This document shows positions 24,220-33,101 of a DNA stretch of 60,102 bases, one piece after another; positions within the stretch are counted from its first letter, which is position 1; the number at the start of each line of letters is the position of its first letter. A program made the position numbers and the translations under genes. Source of the stretch: Planctomycetota bacterium (GTDB taxonomy: Bacteria; Planctomycetota; UBA1135; GCA-002686595); assembly GCA_002862085.1 (NCBI GenBank), contig PKCK01000040.1, positions 1-60,102 of the forward strand, read 5' to 3'. The notes under the pieces are model-generated. The model had not been told where the DNA came from. It was given only the letters and a program-made list of their open reading frames with translations, and ran no database searches.

Positions 24220-25776
24220 CTACGCTGCTCTTCGGAGGCGACGGAGCAATCCCTGGAGCGATTCGCGGATGCCTGCGCGGTAGGCGGAGGGGAGGACCGC
24301 GAGGTTGAGACCGATCATGACGGCCGTGACCGCCAGCTTCGCGGCGAGGGCCAGGGGGCTCCAGGCGTCCGTGACGCCGTCGATCGAGCGCCCGGCCACG
24401 GCCGCCAGCAGCGCGAAGGCCACCGCTGTGGCGGCCGTCCGCGCCTTGAACGGTGGGAGATCCATCCGAGCCGCCGCGATCGCCGCCGCGGCAGCGAGGG
24501 CGCTGAAGGAGAAAGCGGTGGCCATCGCGGCGCCGAGGTAGCCGTAGCGGGGGATCAGCGCGAGGTTCAGGGCGACGTTGAGCGCGAGGGCTGAGCCGTT
24601 GAGAAGGGCCAGCGTCCTCGTCGCGAAGAGCTTCATGAGCGCCGCTTGACTCAGTGCATAGAGCGCGTAGAAGACGTAGGCGAACGCGACCCAGGGGACG
24701 ATCTTGGCGCCCTCCAGATAGCTCGGGCGGCCTGCGATGAGGTGGACGCCCTCGCGGCCGTAGAGCGCCACCTGACCGTAGGCGAGGGCGATACCGAGGA
24801 CCACGAGGGTCCCGATACGACGGACGTGGTCAGCCTGTTCCGCGTCGTTTCGGAGCGCGAAGACGTTGGGTACCCAGATGCGCATGAAGGACGCCATGGC
24901 CGCCATGTGAAACGTCATCGGGATCAGGTAGCTGAGGTTGTAGACGCCCACCCAGTGCTCGGCGACGGTGACGTCGACGCCGGCGTGCTCGTAAGCCACT
25001 TCCGTCGGACCGAGCCTCGAGATGAGGACCGTGTCGAGGCGGTGCAGGCCGAGCTGGAAGAGGCCGACGGGAACGAGGGGCAGGGTGTAGCGCACGAGCG
25101 GCATGAAGGTCCGTCCGATCAGCCGTGTCCCATGGCGTCGGAAGAGGGCCACGGCGAGTCCGGTCCCGAACACCGCTTCGCCCAACAGCATTCCGAGGAG
25201 CAGCCCTTTGGCTCCGAGGCCCAGGCCGAAGAGCAGCCAGAGCTTCGCCGCAGCCTCGAAGACCGTCTTCGCGACCTGGATCGAGGTGACGGCCTTGGAG
25301 CGCTTCTCGACCTGCAGAGCCTGGATGCCGAGCGCAGTCCCGAGGGAGAAGGGCACGATCCATGCGCAGATGCCGATGTACTCCACGAACGGCGTCGTGC
25401 TTCCAGCATCCTGGGTCTGGACCAGCAGCGAGGCGATCGGGCCGCGGAACACGAAGGACACCAGCGCGCCGGCGAGGGCGAGCCCGAGCAGAACCAGGGC
25501 CGTGCCGGAGACGACACTGGAGCGATCGCGCTGATCCTCGTGCTCGAAGTAGAAGCGTGTGAGACCCGCGACGAGGTTCGTTCCGACCAGGAAGGGGAGG
25601 AACAGGAGGAACAGCTCCGCGAGAGCGACGAGGCCGAACTCGCCCGGCGTGAGAGCGCTCGTGTAGAGCCCGATGAGGACGAGCCCCAGCACTCGCTGGA
25701 ACAGCGGCGCGATGGCGTAGATCGAGGTGTGCCTCAGCAGCCCCTCGACGGAATCCGTGCCCTTGCCCTGGGTCAT
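24220..25776 (-). CDS. Polysaccharide flippase, Wzx/MATE-like oligosaccharide transporter
   Basis: 518 residues from ATG 25776; the open frame reaches further but overlaps the NUDIX gene. About 14 hydrophobic helices can be counted, starting with TSIYAIAPLFQRVLGLVLIG. The opening GLYTSALTPGEFGLVAL matches the YTRxLxPxEYGxxxL pattern of the Wzx/RfbX family. The inner helices carry charged residues (LHRLDTVLISRLGP), typical of lipid-linked oligosaccharide flippases. It probably moves a lipid-linked glycan across the inner membrane. It is a natural partner of the sulfotransferase downstream, although no polymerase or complete glycosyltransferase gene is nearby. Confidence 0.9.
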   Translation of the reverse strand: MTQGKGTDSVEGLLRHTSIYAIAPLFQRVLGLVLIGLYTSALTPGEFGLVALAELFLLFLPFLVGTNLVAGLTRFYFEHEDQRDRSSVVSGTALVLLGLALAGALVSFVFRGPIASLLVQTQDAGSTTPFVEYIGICAWIVPFSLGTALGIQALQVEKRSKAVTSIQVAKTVFEAAAKLWLLFGLGLGAKGLLLGMLLGEAVFGTGLAVALFRRHGTRLIGRTFMPLVRYTLPLVPVGLFQLGLHRLDTVLISRLGPTEVAYEHAGVDVTVAEHWVGVYNLSYLIPMTFHMAAMASFMRIWVPNVFALRNDAEQADHVRRIGTLVVLGIALAYGQVALYGREGVHLIAGRPSYLEGAKIVPWVAFAYVFYALYALSQAALMKLFATRTLALLNGSALALNVALNLALIPRYGYLGAAMATAFSFSALAAAAAIAAARMDLPPFKARTAATAVAFALLAAVAGRSIDGVTDAWSPLALAAKLAVTAVMIGLNLAVLPSAYRAGIRESLQGLLRRLRRAA

Positions 25777-25804
25777 GATGAGCGGCCCGCTGGGGCCGAC
25801 TTCA

Positions 25805-26392
25805 TCATCTCCGGCTGGGAGGGCCCAGGTCGAGCATCCGCTCCAGAGACTCGTCGAGACCTCGGGAGCGGGCCTCGGCCGGGGTGAGCCATGCCAGCGC
25901 CAGTGACTCCTCCGACAGAGCTTCACGCGCGCCCGGCGGCGCCACGGCGAGGTACCTCACGTCGAGGTGCAGGTGCTCGGGCTCGGCCGGGCGGTCCCCC
26001 TTGGCCGGTCGCGCCGGGATGGTGTGGACGTCGTAGTCGACCGGTCGCGGCGTGGCCCAGGCTGCCTCGATCCCGGACTCCTCGTGGGTCTCGCGCAGGG
26101 CCACGGCGCGGACGTCGCCGTCGCCGTCGCAGTGGCCACCGAACTGGAGCCAGAGACCGAGCTTGCGGTGATGGTGGAGCAGCACGCGCTCGCCTGCGGC
26201 GTCCCAGAGGAGGCAGGAGGCCGTGAGGTGCCCCGGCGAGCACCGACGGGTGAGGGCGACGGGGCCGTGATCCTCGAGGAAGTCGCGGATGGCGCGGCGA
26301 TGATCGTCGGCGACCGCTGAGAGTCCGGGGTCGCTGACCGTCAGGTCCAGCGCGAGGCGCAGGGCGTCTTCGCTGGATGTGGCGCTCTCCAT
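25805..26392 (-). CDS. NUDIX hydrolase with a modified Nudix box
   Basis: 195 residues from ATG 26392, placed 1 base after the stop of ettA on the same strand. The core motif reads GHCDGDGDVRAVALRETHEESGI. The REUxEExGU end is intact, but the Glu expected seven residues from the first Gly is replaced by Gly. The metal-binding glutamates of RETHEE remain. NUDIX enzymes cleave nucleoside diphosphates linked to another moiety. The N-terminal part (ALTRRCSPGHLTASCLLWD, VLLHHHRKLGLWLQFGGH) resembles the subgroup often encoded beside housekeeping genes. The substrate is not predictable. Confidence 0.88.
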   Translation of the reverse strand: MESATSSEDALRLALDLTVSDPGLSAVADDHRRAIRDFLEDHGPVALTRRCSPGHLTASCLLWDAAGERVLLHHHRKLGLWLQFGGHCDGDGDVRAVALRETHEESGIEAAWATPRPVDYDVHTIPARPAKGDRPAEPEHLHLDVRYLAVAPPGAREALSEESLALAWLTPAEARSRGLDESLERMLDLGPPSRR

Positions 26393-26393
26393 C

Positions 26394-28082
26394 TCAGTCA
26401 CGGGCGAAGCGTCGGTGCGGGCCCTTGGCCGCGTCGAGGTCCTCGCCGCGGGAGCGCTTCCAGTCCTTGAAGGACTCGTAGTCGCCGTGGTGGAAGTGGA
26501 CCACGCCGACGCCGTCGTCACCCGGCCCCTCGAAGGAGAGGATGTGGGTGGCGACCCGGTTCAGGAAGTAGCGGTCGTGGGTCACGATGATCATCGAGCC
26601 GGGGTAGTGCTGGATGGCCTCCTCGAGGACCCGAAGGGTGTCGAGGTCGAGGTCGTTGGTGGGCTCGTCCATGATGATCAGGTTGGCCGGTTCCCTGAGC
26701 ATCTTCGCGAGCATGACCCTGTTGCGCTGTCCGCCCGAGCACTCCCCGACCTTGCGCTGCTGGTCCTCGCCGCGGAAGTTGAAGCGGGCGAGGTACGCGC
26801 GGCTGTCGATGACCGCGGTGCCGAAGGGGAGCTGCTCGTTGCCGTCCGTGATGTTCTCGAAGACGGACTGCTCGTCATCGAGCACCGTCCGGCTCTGGTC
26901 GAGGAAGCGCATCTGCACGGTGGAGCCGATGTCGACGCCCCCGGCGTCGCTGGTCTCCGTGCCCATGATGATCTTCATCAGGGTCGACTTGCCCATTCCG
27001 TTCGCGCCGATGACGCCGAGCTTGGCCTGGGGAGGGACCGAGAAGGAGAGGTCCTCGAAGAGCGTGCGATCCCCGTAGGTCTTGGCGACGTGCTCCACCT
27101 CGAGCACCTTGTCGCCGAGGCGAGGGCCCGGCGGGATCCGGAGCTCCAGGGACTGCGCCATCTCATCGGCGCGCGCCTCCTGAGCGAGGTCCTGGTACCG
27201 CTTCAGTCGAGCCTTGGACTGCTTGGTCCGGGCGGCGGGCGTACGGCTCAACCACTCCTTCTCGCGGTCGAGGACCTTGGCGCGGGCGGCGTCGTTCTTG
27301 CGCTTGAGGTCGAGCATCTTGGACTTCTGCTCGAGGTACGCGGTGTAGTTGCCCTTGTAGGGGCGCGCGAGGCCGCGCTCGACCTCGAGCATCCAGCCGA
27401 CGACGTTGTCGAGGAAGTACCGGTCGTGGGTGATCAGGATGACCGTGCCCTCGTACTCGGACAGGTGCGTCTCGAGCCAGGCGATCGACTCCGAGTCGAG
27501 GTGGTTCGTGGGCTCGTCGAGCAGCAGGAGGTCGGGGTGCTCGAGGAGGAGCTTGCAGAGCGCGACGCGGCGGCGCTCCCCGCCCGACAGGTTCGTCACC
27601 CCCGACTCGAAGGGCGGGACCTGCAGCGCCTGGGCCGCCTGCTCGAGGCGGCTGTCGAGGTCCCAGATCCCCTTGGTGTCCATGGCGATCTGGAGCTCGT
27701 CGTACTCGGCGCTGAGCTTCTCTGCCTCCTGGCCTTCGGCCTCGCCCATGATGTTCATGACCTCGTAGTAGCGCGCCTCCAGAGCGCGCAGCGGGGCCAC
27801 GCCGAGGTCGATGTTCTCACCGACCGTCTTCGTCTCGTCGAGGGGCGGCTCCTGCTGGAGGTAGCCGATGGAGAGGCCCTGGATCGGACGTGCGGTGCCC
27901 TCGATGTCCCTGTCCTCTCCGGCGAGGATGCGGAGGAGCGTGCTCTTGCCCGCGCCGTTCGGGCCGATCAGCCCGATGTTCGCGCCCTCCAGGAACGCGA
28001 TGGTGATGCCTTTCAGCACCTCGCGCTGGTCGTAGAACTTCTTGAGGTCCTGGAGCTGGTAGATGATCTTGCCTTCGGACAT
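26394..28082 (-). CDS. ettA: ABC-F ATPase EttA (energy-dependent translational throttle)
   Basis: 562 residues from ATG 28082, the usual EttA length. Two ATP-binding cassettes are present: Walker A GPNGAGKST with signature LSGGERRRVALCK, and Walker A GANGMGKST with signature CSGGQRNRVMLAK. Walker B motifs LLLLDEPTNHLD and LIIMDEPTNDLD have the catalytic Glu. Between the cassettes is the helical linker WLSRTPAARTKQSKARLKRY. There are no membrane helices. EttA binds the ribosomal E site and gates entry into elongation according to ATP level. The opening of the longer frame (100 codons) is Ser/Arg-rich and was rejected. Confidence 0.95.
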   Translation of the reverse strand: MSEGKIIYQLQDLKKFYDQREVLKGITIAFLEGANIGLIGPNGAGKSTLLRILAGEDRDIEGTARPIQGLSIGYLQQEPPLDETKTVGENIDLGVAPLRALEARYYEVMNIMGEAEGQEAEKLSAEYDELQIAMDTKGIWDLDSRLEQAAQALQVPPFESGVTNLSGGERRRVALCKLLLEHPDLLLLDEPTNHLDSESIAWLETHLSEYEGTVILITHDRYFLDNVVGWMLEVERGLARPYKGNYTAYLEQKSKMLDLKRKNDAARAKVLDREKEWLSRTPAARTKQSKARLKRYQDLAQEARADEMAQSLELRIPPGPRLGDKVLEVEHVAKTYGDRTLFEDLSFSVPPQAKLGVIGANGMGKSTLMKIIMGTETSDAGGVDIGSTVQMRFLDQSRTVLDDEQSVFENITDGNEQLPFGTAVIDSRAYLARFNFRGEDQQRKVGECSGGQRNRVMLAKMLREPANLIIMDEPTNDLDLDTLRVLEEAIQHYPGSMIIVTHDRYFLNRVATHILSFEGPGDDGVGVVHFHHGDYESFKDWKRSRGEDLDAAKGPHRRFARD

Positions 28083-28390
28083 GGCGGGGGCGTGTACCTG
28101 GAGGCTCCTGGGCCTGGAGCTGGGTTCGCTGTCGCTGATGGAGCGGGCGCTGCGGCGAGGGGCGGTCAAGGAGGCCGCCGCACGGCCCGCTCGGGGGCCC
28201 CGCTGGCTCCTTGGACTCCGCCGGAGCGCCATCGCCGGGCTCGTTCGGAGGGGGCAGAGGATAGCGGCTATGGGGCCGGATTCATGGCCGCCCTCGGGGT
28301 ATCCTCTTCGCCCGATTTCCGCGGCCGGGACCATTCCCGCCGGCTGCTCGCTCCCCGCCGCGCCCAGGGCGCTGCCCAACGACACGACCC
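28083..28390. other. Divergent intergenic region ettA / ALDH7
   Basis: 308 bases between two divergent start codons. They hold the TATCCT element described separately. Nothing else was recognised: no hairpin with a long stem, no small gene with family similarity, and no Shine-Dalgarno sequence before ettA. Confidence 0.6.
28300..28305 (+). promoter_or_regulatory. Candidate -10 element TATCCT upstream of the ALDH7 gene
   Basis: TATCCT is followed by CTTCGCCCGA, almost the same string as at 6534. This would give the ALDH7 mRNA a leader of about 80 bases. There is no clear -35. Confidence 0.35.
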
Positions 28391-29935
28391 ATGGCCTCGA
28401 CGACCGCCAGCGATCACTCCTTCCTCGCCAGTCTCGGCATCCAGGACCACAACTCGGGCGCCTACGGGGGCTCCTGGCTCGAGTGCACCGGCCCGGTCCT
28501 CGAGTCCCGGTCCCCGGCCACCGGCGAGGTGATCGCGACCGTTCGGATGGCGACGCGCGCCGAGTACGACCAGGTCGTCGACGCGGCCCAGGAAGCCTTC
28601 GGGCGATGGCGCTCCCTCCCGGCTCCGCAGCGGGGCGAGATCGTTCGCCGCATGGGGAACGCCATGCGCGAGCACAAGGACGCTCTGGGGCGGTTGATCA
28701 CCCTCGAGATGGGGAAGATCGTCCAGGAGGGCTGGGGGGAGGTCCAGGAGTGCATCGACATCGCGGACTTCGCGGTCGGGCTCTCCCGACAGCTCTACGG
28801 TCTCACCATGCCCTCGGAGCGCCCGGGTCACGCCATGCGCGAGCAGTGGCACCCGCTCGGGACCGTCGGGATCCTGACGGCGTTCAACTTCCCGATGGCG
28901 GTCTGGGCGTGGAACTCGATGCTCGCCTTCACGTGCGGCGACGCCTGCGTCTGGAAGCCGAGTCCGAAGACCCCGCTCACGGCGATCGGACTCACCAACG
29001 TCGTGCGGCCGATCCTCGAGGAGGAGGGCTTCGGCGCCCTGGCTGGACTGGCCATCGGCGGGAACGAGGACGTGGCCGGAGCGATGATGGACGACTCCCG
29101 GCTTCCTCTCGTGTCGTTCACGGGCTCCTCGGCCATCGGCAAGCTGGTCGCCGGGCGCGTCGCGGGTCGTATGGGCAAGCTGATCCTCGAGTGTGGAGGC
29201 AACAACGGCCTCGTCGTGATGGACGACGCCGATCTCGACATGGTCCTGCCCGCCACCCTCTTCGGGGCCGTCGGCACCGCGGGGCAGCGCTGCACGTCGA
29301 CGCGTCGGCTGCTCGTCCACGAGTCTCTCGTGGACACCGTCGTGGAGCGCCTCGTGCGCGCCTACGACGACATCAAGATCGGCGACCCCATGGACGAGGG
29401 AACCCTCTGCGGTCCGCTGATCGACGACGCGGCCGTGGAGGCGATGCAGAAGTCCATCGAGGCCTGTCAGGCCGAGGGTGGAACCCTCCTGCGCGGCGGG
29501 GGCCGCGCAGGGATGCCGGGAGCGCTCAGCGGCGGTCACTTCGTCGTTCCGGCGATCATGCGCGCCGAGAACCACTACCAGACCGTCCAGGACGAGACCT
29601 TCGCTCCGATCCTCTACATCATCCCGGTGAAGGACATCGAGCACGCCATCGAGCTTCACAACGGAGTCCCTCAAGGCCTCTCCAGCGCGATCTTCACCAG
29701 CGATGTGAAGAAGGCGGAGCGCTTCCTCTCCGCGATAGGCTCCGACTGCGGGATCGCCAACGTCAACATCGGCACCAGCGGCGCGGAGATCGGCGGCGCC
29801 TTCGGCGGCGAAAAGGACACCGGCGGAGGCCGCGAGTCCGGATCGGACTCGTGGAAGGCGTACATGCGTCGGCAGACGAACACGGTGAACTGGTCGAGCG
29901 ATCTGCCGCTCGCTCAGGGGATCAAGTTCGGCTGA
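28391..29935 (+). CDS. Aldehyde dehydrogenase, ALDH7 (antiquitin / piperidine-6-carboxylate dehydrogenase) type
   Basis: 514 residues. The catalytic nucleophile is Cys301 in GTAGQRCTSTRR and the general base is Glu267 in LILECGGNN. The NAD-binding FTGSSAIG and the AFNFPMAVWAWN segment are present. Family-specific strings of ALDH7 are GWGEVQECIDIADFAVGLSR and GLTMPSERPGHAM. This family oxidises alpha-aminoadipate semialdehyde in lysine breakdown, and other semialdehydes. It is not the BoxD type used in the box pathway, although boxBC lies 7 kb away. It stands alone between divergent and convergent neighbours. Confidence 0.93.
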   Translation: MASTTASDHSFLASLGIQDHNSGAYGGSWLECTGPVLESRSPATGEVIATVRMATRAEYDQVVDAAQEAFGRWRSLPAPQRGEIVRRMGNAMREHKDALGRLITLEMGKIVQEGWGEVQECIDIADFAVGLSRQLYGLTMPSERPGHAMREQWHPLGTVGILTAFNFPMAVWAWNSMLAFTCGDACVWKPSPKTPLTAIGLTNVVRPILEEEGFGALAGLAIGGNEDVAGAMMDDSRLPLVSFTGSSAIGKLVAGRVAGRMGKLILECGGNNGLVVMDDADLDMVLPATLFGAVGTAGQRCTSTRRLLVHESLVDTVVERLVRAYDDIKIGDPMDEGTLCGPLIDDAAVEAMQKSIEACQAEGGTLLRGGGRAGMPGALSGGHFVVPAIMRAENHYQTVQDETFAPILYIIPVKDIEHAIELHNGVPQGLSSAIFTSDVKKAERFLSAIGSDCGIANVNIGTSGAEIGGAFGGEKDTGGGRESGSDSWKAYMRRQTNTVNWSSDLPLAQGIKFG

Positions 29936-30292
29936 GGCGCCGATGATCCCCGCATGGACGGGGCCGCTCCGCGCGCCGAGAGGCTGCGGTGCGGTCCCCT
30001 TCGCGCATCGAGGCGCGAGCGCGGACGCGGCCGGATCCAGCGTCGGGTGGAGGTCTGTGGGCGATCCGCCCTCGGCGCCTGGACGAGGACCCGTGCCCTG
30101 CGAGCCTTTGGCCGCGAACTTCGTCCGCCCTCCGGGTACGCCCGCGCGAGCGCCGCGCTCGATCGCGGGCACTCGAGCCGTTCCCGCCGGGCCCGAGGCT
30201 GGATCATCGCGCTCCGGAACTCGACCGGGCCGTCCAGACGGTCGGCCCTGGCCACGCGACGTCGACACGGCCGACGAGTCCTGCGAGTGCGC
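29936..30292. other. 357-base gap between convergent genes
   Basis: No gene is supported; the frames through it are Arg/Pro-rich and lack family similarity. The only structure seen is an 8-bp repeat (GGGGATCA at 29917 and TGATCCCC at 29944) that overlaps the end of the ALDH7 gene and could help termination. Confidence 0.5.
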
Positions 30293-32851
30293 TCAGTAGT
30301 TCGAGCCCATGCCCTGCATCAGGCCGAGGAGGTGGGCGGAGTGCGGTAGCTTGCCGGGACCGAGCAAGTTGAGCTCGGATTCGAGGTCGCCTGTGACGCC
30401 GATGCTCGACGAGGCCCGCTGGAGGAAGATGCCGTCGCCGGAGAGGCGGTAAGCGAATGCCCACGTGGGCATCGGCGTCTCGTGGTCGAGGTTGGTCGAG
30501 CCGTAATTGGCGTCCGGCGGGAGGTCCTCGCAGAAGTCCGGGATGGAGTGATCGGAGCGCCCCACGCCCACGAGCTTCATGTGCCCCCCGAACGAGGGGT
30601 CCCAGAAAGGTAGCCTGACGGTCGAGTACGCCGCGTCCATGATCGTTTCCCGGAGTCGCTCGTCCACGGAGCTGTCGACACCTGCGAAAGCCGTGGTTCG
30701 GATCGATTCGAGCGCGTTGATCACGAAGGAGTGTTCGAACGACTGTCGCGTGAAATAGATGCCATCGAGGTGCCGGTTCATCCTGATCGCGGTGATGTTC
30801 CCGGTGCAAGTCGACTGCCCCTCGCGGACGACGCGCGAGATTTCTTCGAACCAGGGGTAGTAGCGCTCGCGGAGATCCTCGTCGCCGAGTGCGTACGCGG
30901 CGGCCGCGGCGAAGAGGCCCCAGCCCTGACCACGTCCGTAAGCCAGCCCGATCCCAGGGTGTTCCTCGACGTAGAGCTGGCGCTTCTTCAGGCTTCCGCC
31001 GCTCACGTATCCGAAGTTGTTCACGAAGTGCTCGTGGTGCGTCATCCGGTACAGCTCACCGGTCTGTCGTAGCTGCTCCTTGGCGACGCTGTCGTTGCCC
31101 AGCCACGAGAGCACGATCAGATCGCTCGTGTATCGAGTGAGGTGCTGGAGGTCGATGGGCCTGAACTGGTTGAGGCGCTCCTCGTATCTGGGCTCCAGGC
31201 CGTTCGCCCGCACGTAATCCGCCTGGTGGTCGACGCTCGAGCCGAAGAAGTAGCTGTCGTTGCCCACGAAGGTCATGAGCATGTCCCACGGAACCCAGGA
31301 TCCGTGGCTGCCCGTGGGATTGACGTGATCGGCGAGGCGCGTGGGCTTGCCGTTCGCGGCGAGCAGCGCGAAGGGCTGACGTTCGGTGGTCATCTTGGAG
31401 CGCAGCTCGGTGAGCCGGTACGCGCTCGGCGATGCGCTCCAGGCGGTGGCGATCCCCGGGCTCTGCTGGATGCCCTCGCCGCCGGTCATGCCGCCGTATG
31501 CGATGCCCCACGGATGGCACCAGCCGAGAGCGCCATCCTCGACGGGATACGGACCCGTGGCGCCGGCGGCGACCTGGCCGATGCGCTGTTGCAGTTCGGA
31601 CGCTGCCTGCGCGTCGATCGCCTCTCGGGTGGTCATCTCGGACAGATCCGGGAGGACGTGATTCTGAGGCAGGAAGCGCGAGGTGCGACCGTTCCACCAG
31701 CTCCAGAGCTCGTCACCCTCGTCCGACTGTCCGCTGATGCAGAAGCCGAGGTTGCCATGCTCGAGCTCGACGCGGGCGAGCTCCTCGGCGCGTTCGCGCG
31801 TGATCACCATCCGCCGTACGAACTGCGATTGCCTCGGCATCAGGTGCATCTTGCCCCCGGGGAGGCTGTCCACGATGGGGGCCTCCTGCATGTTGCCCAC
31901 GTCTCGAGCCGGCCCGGAGTACGGGGTGTCGTAAGCGTGGAGGACCTTCCACCCTTGAGGAAGCCGCACCGAGAAGTCCCTGAAGTAGAGCTCGTCGATG
32001 TTGACGTCCCAGTCGACCGAGTCGTCCGTGCCGTCGAAAGCGTTGTGGACGTGCAGGTCGACCGCGAAGTAGTCCTGGAGGCGGAACGTCCGGATGAAGG
32101 TCGTCACGCCCATCAAGCGCGGGAGCGCGCCTGTCGCGCCGCCAGCGGGCTCGACCGGGAGGAGCACGCCGGGGACGCGCACCTCGTTGACGACAGGGCC
32201 CTGACGGGTCATCTCCACCCCCTCGTCGAGGCGCCGCGCCTTGTCGAGGACGTCGGCCTCGTAGCGAAGACCCAAGGGGTCGTGGGCCACGAGCTTGAGG
32301 GCTCCCGGCGCGTCCATGAGCGCCTCGACCGCCGGGGATGCTTCGAACTCCACCGCGTGAGTCGGGCTCAAGACGACCTCGTAGTCGAGGATCGTGCCCG
32401 GCTCGACGTCGAGCGGCCGGTGCACGTGAGCGAGCAGTTCCACCACGTCCGCGCCGTCGGCGGCGTCGGGGTAGCGGCTGACCATCTCGACCTGCGTGAC
32501 GGCCGCGGTCGGACCGGGCCCGTTGATCACTGCCAGGGAGGCCCGATCCTGGCCGTCGACGACCATGCCAGGGGGAACGGGGAGCGTCCCTCGGACGATG
32601 AGGTGTTCGGTCTCCGGCGCCGTCACGCGCAGCTTTCCGACGACGGGACCGCCATCTTCGTAGTCGTAGGTGACGTCCCCGCTGCCGTGGGGTTCGCCGG
32701 TGAAGAGACTGCTCGAGGTGTCTCCTGCCGGTCCACACGCGACCAGCGCTCCTGCGATCACGCCGGCGACGGTCGTCGCCGCTGCGCTCTGTCTGATATC
32801 CGACCCGACACGTGCCGCGGTGGGTCGAGCGGTGCCCCGCATCTTGCTCAT
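30293..32851 (-). CDS. Large lipoprotein, possibly a RIFT-barrel/alpha-toroid polysaccharide lyase-like protein
   Basis: 852 residues from ATG 32851, which has GAGG 9-10 bases upstream. The signal peptide ends in the lipobox GALVAC, so it should be lipid-anchored. The N-terminal part (about 60-180) has LPVPPGMVV, TQVEMVSRYPDAADG and VVELLAHVHRP. That pattern resembles the YetA/PcRGLX RIFT barrel, in which a polymer-binding domain precedes an alpha-toroid. The C-terminal third is helical with YGRGQGWGLFAAAAAYALGD and SFEHSFVINALES, which suits an alpha/alpha toroid. The assignment rests on pattern memory and catalytic residues were not identified. The neighbouring sulfatase-fold gene supports a polysaccharide role. 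Confidence 0.75.
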   Translation of the reverse strand: MSKMRGTARPTAARVGSDIRQSAAATTVAGVIAGALVACGPAGDTSSSLFTGEPHGSGDVTYDYEDGGPVVGKLRVTAPETEHLIVRGTLPVPPGMVVDGQDRASLAVINGPGPTAAVTQVEMVSRYPDAADGADVVELLAHVHRPLDVEPGTILDYEVVLSPTHAVEFEASPAVEALMDAPGALKLVAHDPLGLRYEADVLDKARRLDEGVEMTRQGPVVNEVRVPGVLLPVEPAGGATGALPRLMGVTTFIRTFRLQDYFAVDLHVHNAFDGTDDSVDWDVNIDELYFRDFSVRLPQGWKVLHAYDTPYSGPARDVGNMQEAPIVDSLPGGKMHLMPRQSQFVRRMVITRERAEELARVELEHGNLGFCISGQSDEGDELWSWWNGRTSRFLPQNHVLPDLSEMTTREAIDAQAASELQQRIGQVAAGATGPYPVEDGALGWCHPWGIAYGGMTGGEGIQQSPGIATAWSASPSAYRLTELRSKMTTERQPFALLAANGKPTRLADHVNPTGSHGSWVPWDMLMTFVGNDSYFFGSSVDHQADYVRANGLEPRYEERLNQFRPIDLQHLTRYTSDLIVLSWLGNDSVAKEQLRQTGELYRMTHHEHFVNNFGYVSGGSLKKRQLYVEEHPGIGLAYGRGQGWGLFAAAAAYALGDEDLRERYYPWFEEISRVVREGQSTCTGNITAIRMNRHLDGIYFTRQSFEHSFVINALESIRTTAFAGVDSSVDERLRETIMDAAYSTVRLPFWDPSFGGHMKLVGVGRSDHSIPDFCEDLPPDANYGSTNLDHETPMPTWAFAYRLSGDGIFLQRASSSIGVTGDLESELNLLGPGKLPHSAHLLGLMQGMGSNY

Positions 32852-33101
32852 TGTCGTGCCCTCGTTTGCCCTCGAGAAACCTGCGAGTCGGTCCAGCTGA
32901 CCGGCGTCGCTCGGGGCTGATCGTATGCAGCCCGGACAGCAGTGGAGGGGGACGCAGAGCAATGTCCCTGGCGGTGCCGAATCGGGACCGACCGTCCCGG
33001 CATGAGGCGCGAGCAGTGGCCTCGTCCCGTTCAGCGCGCCGTCGCGTGGCACCGTTCGCGAAGGCGGGCACGCCTACCGGACGGAGCCGTCGATGCGGAG
33101 T

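Noticed and set aside
28391..29935. ALDH7 as the missing BoxD of the box pathway
   Set aside because: Its signature strings are those of ALDH7, not of 3,4-dehydroadipyl-CoA semialdehyde dehydrogenase, and it is 7 kb from boxB with other genes between.
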